The position numbers and the translations under genes were made by a program. A stretch of DNA of 64,000 nt from Cytophagaceae bacterium. Its GTDB lineage: Bacteria > Bacteroidota > Bacteroidia > Cytophagales > UBA9547. The stretch spans positions 122,841-186,840 of the forward strand of contig JAIYAU010000030.1 of NCBI GenBank assembly GCA_027488865.1, given 5' to 3'. A model generated the notes under the pieces. It had not been told where the DNA came from. It saw only the letters and a program-made list of their open reading frames with translations, and ran no database searches. The stretch's first letter is position 1; every line of letters begins with the position of its first letter. Positions 54,617 to 61,113 of the stretch are shown in pieces.

Positions 54617-54639
54617 TTATTATTTTTAATTATTCGTTG

Positions 54640-55008
54640 CTACTTTTGAAACCACATTCTAAAAGCAATGGCCACTAGCATAATCGCAAATATTTTTCTT
54701 AAAATGTCTTGAGGAATTTGAGTGGCAAATTTTGCTCCTACATAGCCCCCCACAAAAAAGAAAAGGGCTAAAATCAAGGCGGCCTTTACATTTACAAACC
54801 CTTTTTGGTAATATTGAAATGCAGCTAATGCCCCTACGGGAAGCACCATCATGATCAAAGCAGTACCTTGCGCCATTTGTTGCGAATATCCGAGAAACAT
54901 AACCATGGCAGGTATTATAATGATCGCGCCTCCCAAGCCAAGTATACCCCCAAGTATACCTGCCCCAGCACCAATCAAAGCAATAAGAATTGCATTTTGC
55001 AGATCCAT
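54640..55008 (-). CDS. TauE/SafE-type sulfur compound permease, half-size
   Basis: A 122-residue membrane protein with four predicted helices. It carries the TauE/SafE signature GILGGILGLGGAIIIIPAM and the second-half VGGYVGAKFATQIP. Typical TauE/SafE permeases have about 250 residues in two such halves, so this is a half-size form that may dimerise. The family exports or imports sulfite, thiosulfate and sulfoacetate-like anions. ATG 55008 is preferred; an upstream ATG at 55065 would overlap the preceding gene by 56 bp. Confidence 0.88.
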   Translation of the reverse strand: MDLQNAILIALIGAGAGILGGILGLGGAIIIIPAMVMFLGYSQQMAQGTALIMMVLPVGALAAFQYYQKGFVNVKAALILALFFFVGGYVGAKFATQIPQDILRKIFAIMLVAIAFRMWFQK

Positions 55009-55009
55009 T

Positions 55010-55216
55010 TTAGGCACTTTTTTTACGTGTAGAAATGCCAAATGGTAAATAAAGTGGACAGACACTCATAAAGCTTGTAAGGATAAATATCCCTGCCAAA
55101 ATTAAAAGTATAGCAGCTAATACGCCAGAAATAATGTTTGCAAAATAGAGGCCTGCTATGGCAATTGCTATAACGATTCTCACGACTTTGTCGATTGTAC
55201 CCATGTTAGATTTCAT
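55010..55216 (-). CDS. YgaP-like membrane domain protein (DUF2892)
   Basis: A 68-residue protein of the type found as the membrane half of the YgaP rhodanese. It has MGTIDKVVRIVIAIAIAGLY at the start and LTSFMSVCPLYLPFGIST at the end, with two membrane helices between. In characterised rhodanese proteins this part anchors the enzyme; here it is separate. A single cysteine sits in the SVCPLY segment. Its start could also be the Met at residue 5. It begins the second sulfur transcription unit, directly after the operator at 55281-55301. Confidence 0.87.
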   Translation of the reverse strand: MKSNMGTIDKVVRIVIAIAIAGLYFANIISGVLAAILLILAGIFILTSFMSVCPLYLPFGISTRKKSA

Positions 55217-55252
55217 TGTTTTGCCTGTTTTAGTGAATAATATTTACGCTTT

Positions 55253-55301
55253 CAAAGCTAATACAATATAAAAGGGTACTCAGCTACTTATGTTACACAA
55301 G
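55253..55301 (-). promoter_or_regulatory. Shared operator and -7 element upstream of the DUF2892-TauE-TPMT unit
   Basis: On the minus strand TGTAACATAAGTAGCTG lies in 55301-55281 and is followed after exactly 20 bp by TAGCTTTG (55260-55253), a full TAnnTTTG. No TTTG -33 box is present; the operator takes its place. The sequence matches the site at 53996-54016 at 20 of 21 positions, including the codons Leu-Val-stop that end the upstream gene in both cases. Confidence 0.68.
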
Positions 55302-55913
55302 TGAAATTTTATTTCTACCTAATGTAACCAAGCCTTCATCTTCCATCTGCTTGAGCAATCTAGAAACTACTACACGTGCAGTGCCTAATTCGTTCGCTAT
55401 TTGCTCGTGGGTGATATAAAGCGTACCACTTTTAGTAATTTGACATTTTTTTTGGATAAAATCAAGCAATCTTTCATCCATTTTTTTGAAAGCCACTGCA
55501 TTTACCACTTCTAACAATTCCTCAAATCGCTTATGATACAACCTAAAAATATAGTCCAGCCATTCAGGAAATTCTTTGATCAGCAGACTTACTTTGTCAA
55601 TCGGGATAAAAAGGATATTTGTTTCTTCTTCGGCAATAGCCTTTACTTTACTAGTATCTTGGTGCATGCCACCCAAAAAGGACATGATGCAACTTTCACC
55701 AGCTTTTATATAATACAATAGGAGTTCTCTTCCGTCTTCATCGGTGTGCATAACCCGGATACTTCCTGAAGTCACGATCGGAATGGCTTTGATATAGACA
55801 TTTTCTTGTAGAATAGTCTCTCCCTCTGCGAATGTTTTGGCAAAACCAACAGCAGTCAATTTCTCCCTAATTTTTGGTGAGGCTTTGAATTCTAAAATTT
55901 CGTTTAATTCCAT
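55293..55913 (-). CDS. Crp/Fnr-family transcriptional regulator
   Basis: A 206-residue regulator with an N-terminal cyclic-nucleotide-binding-like beta-roll (about 10-125, SGSIRVMHTDEDGRELLLYY) and a C-terminal winged helix whose recognition region is ITHEQIANELGTARVVVSRL. It has no [4Fe-4S] cysteine cluster at the N-terminus; cysteines are seen in GESCIMSF and near the linker (QKKCQI). Its position at the head of the rhodanese/MBL cluster and the two shared sites downstream make it the likely sulfur- or redox-responsive activator of this regulon. The ligand is unknown. A possible -7 element (TAACTTTG on the minus strand, 55925-55918) lies only about 5 bp from the ATG. Confidence 0.9.
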   Translation of the reverse strand: MELNEILEFKASPKIREKLTAVGFAKTFAEGETILQENVYIKAIPIVTSGSIRVMHTDEDGRELLLYYIKAGESCIMSFLGGMHQDTSKVKAIAEEETNILFIPIDKVSLLIKEFPEWLDYIFRLYHKRFEELLEVVNAVAFKKMDERLLDFIQKKCQITKSGTLYITHEQIANELGTARVVVSRLLKQMEDEGLVTLGRNKISLV

Positions 55914-56034
55914 GTGTCAAAGTTAATCATTGTTAATAATTACAGGTTTTCCAAAATAACTAAAAGTACTGTCAATTGCTACTATGATAGTGGTGAATAA
56001 AATATATCTTAACTTTTTTAATTTAGAACGTACC

Positions 56035-56107
56035 ATGAGCCGAATATTGCTATTATTCGGCTCATAATTTAGTTATATTTGAGCCGAATAATGTATTTAA
56101 TCGGCTC
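56035..56107. promoter_or_regulatory. Two inverted repeats of ATGAGCCGAAT over the Fic gene start region
   Basis: Four half-sites in two palindromes. ATGAGCCGAATA (56035-56046) pairs with TATTCGGCTCAT (56054-56065). GAGCCGA (56081-56087) pairs with TCGGCTC (56101-56107). They end 19 bp before ATG 56127. This is a strong operator candidate, most simply for autoregulation by the winged-helix part of the Fic protein itself. Confidence 0.7.
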
Positions 56108-56126
56108 ATCAGTTAAAAATAGTAGC

Positions 56127-57224
56127 ATGTTATTTAATTGGCAACATATAGATTGGCCTCATTATCAATTTGATATTAGTATAATTAGCAAAGAAGCATT
56201 ACTTTTTTCTGAAATACTGGGTGAAATGTCAGGAATTGTTTCTACAATGGATTCAATTGAAAAGCAAAATACATTGATTCGACTTTTGATTTCAGAAGCA
56301 ATTACCACATCTGCCATAGAAGGTGAGGTACTGAGCCGAGTTGATGTGATGTCGTCAATTAGAAATAATTTAGGTTTGAATACCGTTGCCGAACCTGTAA
56401 AAGACAAGCGGGCAAAGCGAATTGGAGCCTTAATGACCAAAGTGAGGGAAGAATTTGAACTTGATTTGACAGAAAAACATATTAAAGATTGGCATGCTGT
56501 TTTGTTTGAAAGTACTAACTTAAATTCTATTGGAGAATATAGAAATAGCACAGAAACAATGAAGGTAGTTTCTGGTACTTATGGTAAGGATATAGTTCAT
56601 TATGAAGCGCCTCCATCTACCAAAGTGCATAAGGAAATGAATCAATTTATAAAATGGTACAATCAATTTGAAGTCAGGAACGATATTCACTTAGCGATAA
56701 TTAAAACGGCAATTTCTCATTTATATTTTGAAAGTATTCATCCTTTTGAAGATGGAAATGGAAGGATAGGAAGAGTTTTAGCAGAAAAATGTTTGTCACA
56801 GTCGTTGGGGAGACAAGTATTGTTAAGTTTATCTTCTGTAATTGAAAAAGACAAAAACAGTTACTACGCAGCACTTAAAGAAGGTCAAAGGTCGCTAGAA
56901 ATAAATAATTGGTTGAAATACTTTGCCAATATACTTATTGAGTCACAAAAAGATGCTGTAAATGTTGTTCAGTTTTCATTAAAGAAAACAAAATTCTTTG
57001 ATGTATATAAAGACAAACTAAATGAACGCCAAATAAAAGTAGTATTGAAAATGTTTGATGCTGGAATAGAAGGTTTTGAAGGTGGAATGACTGCCAAAAA
57101 GTATATTTCAATTACTAAATCATCTAAAGCTACTGCAACTCGTGACTTACAAGTTCTTACTAAAATAGGTGTTTTAATTCCAAAAGGCGGAGGAAGGAAT
57201 ATACATTACGAGTTGGTTATTTAA
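56127..57224 (+). CDS. Fic family protein with DUF4172-like N-terminus and winged-helix tail
   Basis: A 366-residue Fic (AMPylation-type) protein. The Fic motif HPFEDGNGRIGR with catalytic His205 is complete, and an N-terminal inhibitory helix motif TSAIEGE is present, so it belongs to the class with intramolecular inhibition. The start MLFNWQHIDWPHYQFD at 56127 matches the DUF4172-type N-terminus; an upstream TTG/ATG (56079, 56091) would lie inside the operator. The C-terminal about 60 residues (GGMTAKKYISITKSSKATAT) form a winged-helix-like DNA-binding domain. It would transfer AMP to a protein target. The divergent neighbour is the Crp/Fnr gene. Confidence 0.88.
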   Translation: MLFNWQHIDWPHYQFDISIISKEALLFSEILGEMSGIVSTMDSIEKQNTLIRLLISEAITTSAIEGEVLSRVDVMSSIRNNLGLNTVAEPVKDKRAKRIGALMTKVREEFELDLTEKHIKDWHAVLFESTNLNSIGEYRNSTETMKVVSGTYGKDIVHYEAPPSTKVHKEMNQFIKWYNQFEVRNDIHLAIIKTAISHLYFESIHPFEDGNGRIGRVLAEKCLSQSLGRQVLLSLSSVIEKDKNSYYAALKEGQRSLEINNWLKYFANILIESQKDAVNVVQFSLKKTKFFDVYKDKLNERQIKVVLKMFDAGIEGFEGGMTAKKYISITKSSKATATRDLQVLTKIGVLIPKGGGRNIHYELVI

Positions 57225-57811
57225 TTACAATTAGATTTTTACTCATCTGATGCCATATTCAATACTTAATATTCAATTTTTTTTTAAAGGACAACTTAAA
57301 ATTACCCTTTTGTCATAATTTTTCATTTTTGTAAAAACTATAAACTTGTTTTTGCAAAGATTTGTCTAGTTGAAAATGTGTTAAAGATTTTAGCTGTTGA
57401 ATGAGATTAAAACTATTGGTTGTCAGAGGACAATATATGAAGCCAAATGTTTATAATATTTCCTGCCCAACGCCCTTATAGTTCCTTTCTTATTACAGTC
57501 TTGACTTTCTAGTGGCTATATGGGTTAAGCGTAGAGGTAGGAAAACTTATCTAAACCGAACAATTTTTGGTATTGAAAAATCTCAAAATCAAAATCATAT
57601 AACTTTTCCAATTCTTTTAAGCGATATATTTTTAAGCGTTCAATAAAAAATTGTTGTAAATAATATTTAATAGCCAAACAATTAAGGTGATAGTTGGTTT
57701 TAGTGATATTAGTCAGACTATTAATCTATAATTTGTTCAAGATTTTTTTAAAAATAAATCTACTGAACAATTTACATAGTCTAGATTTAAGAATCATTAA
57801 ACAAAATAGCC
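57225..57811. other. Gene-poor AT-rich interval
   Basis: 587 bp between the Fic and MerR genes. No gene is supported. A minus-strand open stretch of about 66 codons (57525-57730, ending KLFGLDKFSYLYA) lacks a start codon and may be chance or a decayed gene. The promoter of the MerR gene should lie near the right end, but no clean consensus is visible. Confidence 0.4.
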
Positions 57812-58738
57812 GTGGGTAATTATTCCATCAGAGATTTAGAGGTTTTGTCGGGCATTAAAGCGCATACATTGCGTATATGGGAACAGCGATATGGTATTAT
57901 AGAGCCAAAAAGAACAGATACCAATATAAGGCTCTATGATGATACGGACTTGAAACGAATTCTAAATATTTCATTACTCAACCAAAATGGCTATAAAATA
58001 TCCAAAATTGCTACCATGACGGAGCAGGATATGAGCATTGAAGTATTGCAACTTACAGACAAAAACTCTAAATACCCCGATCAAATAAATGCCTTGGTTA
58101 GTTGTATGATTACACTAGACAAGGAGCTTTTTGAAAAGGTAATGTCAAAATCTATACTTCAATATGGATTTGAAAAGACCATGATTCATATCATTTTTCC
58201 ATTTATGAATAAGGTGGGAATGTTGTGGCTTACAGGTGCTATTAGTCCATCACAAGAGCATTTCATTTCGCATTTGATTCGAAAAAAAATAATGGTAGCT
58301 TTAGATGGTCAAATTTCTAGCAAACTTCCAAGTTCCAAAACTTTTATGTTGTTTCTTCCAGAAGGAGAATACCATGAGTTGGGATTGTTATTTGGTAGTT
58401 ATATTATAAAGTCTAGAAATCATAAGGTAATCTATTTGGGTCAAAGTTTACTGATTGAGCATATTAAAGATGCCCATAGCACCGCTAAAGTAGATTACTT
58501 ATTTTCTGTTTTTACTACATCTATGGGTGATTTTGATGTCTCAGAATATTTAGAAAAACTGTCTTTAACATTTCCCGATACAAAAATATTAATAACAGGT
58601 TATCAAGTAGTTGGTCAAGATCTTAAAGTCCCTTCAAATATTCAAATAATGCATAAAATTGAAGATTTAATAGATATTTTAGATAATATCAACAATCCCG
58701 AAAAAAGTGAACAAAACTTCGATTCATTGTTCTTTTAG
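57812..58738 (+). CDS. MerR-type regulator with cobalamin-binding domain (CarH-like)
   Basis: A 308-residue regulator. A MerR winged helix (residues 3-72, SIRDLEVLSGIKAHTLRIWE) is followed by a helical B12-cap and a Rossmann-type B12-binding domain. The W-x9-EH motif of CarH-like photoreceptors is present (Trp139, Glu149, His150), and the cobalamin lower-ligand motif appears as E-Y-H-E-L-G with His188 in place of DxHxxG. The residue after the Trp, His in Thermus CarH (the upper axial ligand after light exposure), is Leu140 here. The protein may therefore bind B12 with changed photochemistry. A GTG start at 57812 fits the family N-terminus. Target genes are not evident nearby. Confidence 0.87.
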   Translation: MGNYSIRDLEVLSGIKAHTLRIWEQRYGIIEPKRTDTNIRLYDDTDLKRILNISLLNQNGYKISKIATMTEQDMSIEVLQLTDKNSKYPDQINALVSCMITLDKELFEKVMSKSILQYGFEKTMIHIIFPFMNKVGMLWLTGAISPSQEHFISHLIRKKIMVALDGQISSKLPSSKTFMLFLPEGEYHELGLLFGSYIIKSRNHKVIYLGQSLLIEHIKDAHSTAKVDYLFSVFTTSMGDFDVSEYLEKLSLTFPDTKILITGYQVVGQDLKVPSNIQIMHKIEDLIDILDNINNPEKSEQNFDSLFF

Positions 58739-58833
58739 GAGTCCAGTTTTAGCAATTTCTGGTTTTGTAAAGTTATTATTAACGAAAAGTTAAGTAAATA
58801 TTACATTTTGTTTTATAGAAAAGAAATCTGTTG

Positions 58834-58962
58834 TACCTTTGTATCACATTTAGGGAAGTAAGTTACTCTAAACAAAAATATTAAGAATTTCCATAGCTGG
58901 TTGAAAAGCCTAAAGGCCCCAAAATAATAAGCTTGTCTTATTTGCCTTTAGGTTTATTTTTG
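58834..58962 (+). ncRNA. Candidate small RNA with own promoter and terminator
   Basis: In the 314-bp gap between the MerR and M16 genes, TACCTTTG at 58834-58841 (with TTTG at 58807-58810, spacer 23 bp) is followed by a non-coding stretch. It ends in a strong stem: CCTAAAGGC (58909-58917) with GCCTTTAGG (58944-58952), an inner AATAAG/CTTATT pairing, then TTTATTTTTG. A second small stem (AGTAA-G-TTACT, flanked by TTTAG and CTAAA) lies just after the predicted start near 58848. The M16 gene has a separate promoter downstream, so a transcript of about 115 nt would be independent. No known RNA family is recognised. Confidence 0.5.
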
Positions 58963-59024
58963 TTCAATACTTAATTTTTGTCAATTCTTATTCTGTTAAA
59001 GATTTATTAAAATACAAAAAAACC

Positions 59025-59032
59025 TATCTTTG
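59025..59032 (+). promoter_or_regulatory. -7 promoter element of the M16/aroQ unit
   Basis: TATCTTTG matches TAnnTTTG 20 bp before the ATG. The -33 region is T/A-rich without an exact TTTG at 19-21 bp. It lies 62 bp after the candidate small-RNA terminator. Confidence 0.5.
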
Positions 59033-59052
59033 TAGCTTTTACAATATATATA

Positions 59053-60330
59053 ATGACCTTGTTAGATAGAAAAATTGCTCCCAGTATTCAACCGCTTAAA
59101 AATTTTAATTTACAAAAAATTGAACCAAGCAAACTTAGTAATGGCATCCCAGTATTTACCTTAAATGCAGGAACTTTGCCAGTAATAAGGCTCGAAATAA
59201 TTTTTCAAGCAGGTGTAAGACATGAAGCTATAAATGGTGCCTCCTATTTTGTGTCTAAAATGTTACAAGAAGGCACCAGAAGCCATAGTGCCAAAGAGAT
59301 TTCCGAAAAAATTGCGTCACTAGGGGCGTTTTTGGAGGTGAGTCATAACGTTGATAGAACCATTATTACATTTTTTTGTCTTACCAAAACCTTTGAGCAA
59401 CTCCTGCCTGTGGTATACGAAATGTTGGCGTTGCCTACGTTTCCAGAGGATCAATTAGAAAATTTAAAAAATATAGTACAGCAATCTATCAAGGTAAATC
59501 TTGAAAAAAATAGCTATGTCGCAGCAAACCTCCTAAAAGAACAGCTTTATCCCAATGGACATCCTTATGGTAAAACACTAAACCTAGAAGATATTCCGCT
59601 TATTACTAAAGGTGAACTAGAAAGGTTTTTCAAACATCAATATCAGTTTTCCAAGGCAGAAATAGTGATTTCGGGTCAAGTTGGCAGCCAAGAACTGTTT
59701 TTGCTAAATAGATATTTTGGGAATGAAAAGTTTGAACTTGGAGATACACATGAAATACCAGTTACCAATCTTGGAAGGCCTCAAAACAAACTCATTGAAA
59801 AACAACAAAGTGTACAATCTTCAATAAGAATAGGCAAAAGATTATTCACACGGAGCCACCCAGATTATTTCAAAATGGTGGTTGCTAATGAAATCCTTGG
59901 AGGATATTTTGGCTCGCGATTAATGAAAAATATCAGGGAAGATAAAGGATTTACTTATGGCATTAATTCCCACATGTCGTCACATCAAGACGAAGGGTAT
60001 TTTGTTATTAGTACGGATGTAAAAAAAGAATTTACCTCTGCTGCCATTGATGAAATATTAAAAGAAATAAATATACTAAGAACTCAACCAGTGCCAGAGG
60101 ATGAGCTTCATGTTGTAAAAAATTATATGCACGGCTCCTTTTTAGGCTCAATCAATACTCCTTTTAGTTTGGCAGATAAGTTTAAAACCATACACTTTGC
60201 GGGTTTGGATTACGACTATTTTGACAAGTATTTACAAACCTTACAAAACATAAGTGCCAATCAGATATTAGAAATAAGCCAAAAATATCTTAATGACTTT
60301 GTAGAGGTGGTAGTAGGAGGAAGGGAATAG
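59053..60330 (+). CDS. M16-family peptidase homologue, non-catalytic
   Basis: A 425-residue protein with two M16 (pitrilysin-type) domains. In active members the zinc site HxxEH lies at this position, but here residues 65-69 read YFVSK, so the metal ligands and catalytic glutamate are lost. The C-terminal half keeps the typical arginine/tyrosine substrate-cleft region (LGGYFGSRLMKNIREDKGFT), as in the non-catalytic partner subunits of two-gene M16 pairs. In Bacteroidota the two subunits are usually adjacent, but no active partner is seen here. It may assemble with a partner encoded elsewhere. aroQ follows after 29 bp. Confidence 0.88.
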   Translation: MTLLDRKIAPSIQPLKNFNLQKIEPSKLSNGIPVFTLNAGTLPVIRLEIIFQAGVRHEAINGASYFVSKMLQEGTRSHSAKEISEKIASLGAFLEVSHNVDRTIITFFCLTKTFEQLLPVVYEMLALPTFPEDQLENLKNIVQQSIKVNLEKNSYVAANLLKEQLYPNGHPYGKTLNLEDIPLITKGELERFFKHQYQFSKAEIVISGQVGSQELFLLNRYFGNEKFELGDTHEIPVTNLGRPQNKLIEKQQSVQSSIRIGKRLFTRSHPDYFKMVVANEILGGYFGSRLMKNIREDKGFTYGINSHMSSHQDEGYFVISTDVKKEFTSAAIDEILKEINILRTQPVPEDELHVVKNYMHGSFLGSINTPFSLADKFKTIHFAGLDYDYFDKYLQTLQNISANQILEISQKYLNDFVEVVVGGRE

Positions 60331-60359
60331 AATATTAAATTACTGTAACTGTTTTAATT

Positions 60360-60782
60360 ATGAAAATTGGCATCATTAACGGACCCAACCTTAATTTATT
60401 GGGAACTAGAGAAAAAAGCATTTATGGCAATCAAACTTTTGAGGCATATTTTAAACAAATGTTAAATACCTACCCTCATGTTGAATTGGAATATTACCAA
60501 TCTAATGTGGAAGGGGAACTAATAAATAAACTGCATGAAATTGGATTTAGCCATGATGGCATCATACTAAATGCTGGTGGATATACCCATACATCCGTTG
60601 CTATTTCAGACGCAATTGCTGCCATTAATTCACCTGTTTTAGAAGTTCATATTTCTAATATTTATGCCAGAGAAGACTATCGTCATAAAAGTTTGTTAAG
60701 CAAAAATTGCATCGGAATAATTTCAGGATTGGGATTAAATGGTTATAACATGGCGATAGAATATTTTATAAACAAAAAATAA
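60360..60782 (+). CDS. aroQ: 3-dehydroquinate dehydratase, type II
   Basis: Dehydrates 3-dehydroquinate to 3-dehydroshikimate in the shikimate pathway. The 140-residue dodecameric-type enzyme shows IINGPNLNLLGTREKSIYGN with the catalytic tyrosine loop, NAGGYTHTSVAISDAI, the catalytic-His segment EVHISNIYARE, and GIISGLGLNGYNMAIEY. It is 29 bp downstream of the M16 homologue gene and probably co-transcribed with it. Confidence 0.96.
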   Translation: MKIGIINGPNLNLLGTREKSIYGNQTFEAYFKQMLNTYPHVELEYYQSNVEGELINKLHEIGFSHDGIILNAGGYTHTSVAISDAIAAINSPVLEVHISNIYAREDYRHKSLLSKNCIGIISGLGLNGYNMAIEYFINKK

Positions 60783-61032
60783 ACTAACTGAAATACATTG
60801 ACATCAGATTTTTTTATACAAGATATAATAAATAAGATGTTCTTTGTTTTCTACGAAGATATATAAATTGTATTCATGTAAGTTTTAGAACTGTTTTTTT
60901 GATTAATTTTATTCCCTCAAACGTATTCACAAATCCATTTTACGGATTAATACGTATATTAATTTGTCCAGCTATTTCAAAAAATGATAGAAAAAGCTAT
61001 AATAAGTAAGTTTTGGCAAAAAAAATTATAAT

Positions 61033-61065
61033 TTTGTAATTGGAGGATTCAAAATTGTAGATTTG
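61033..61065 (+). promoter_or_regulatory. Promoter of the secreted repeat protein gene
   Basis: TTTG (61033-61036), 21-bp spacer, TAGATTTG (61058-61065), about 48 bp before the ATG. The 331-bp gap 60783-61113 also contains a split inverted repeat (CGTATT and AATCC at 60922-60936 with GGATT and AATACG at 60944-60954). No gene is seen in it. Confidence 0.6.
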
Positions 61066-61113
61066 AAACAAAACTTACATTAAAAATAGCTTGAACTCCC
61101 AAGCCCCTACGCT

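Noticed and set aside
57525..57730. Minus-strand open stretch of about 66 codons between the Fic and MerR genes
   Set aside because: No start codon within a sensible distance and low-complexity AT-rich content. It may be a decayed gene, but support is too weak to list.
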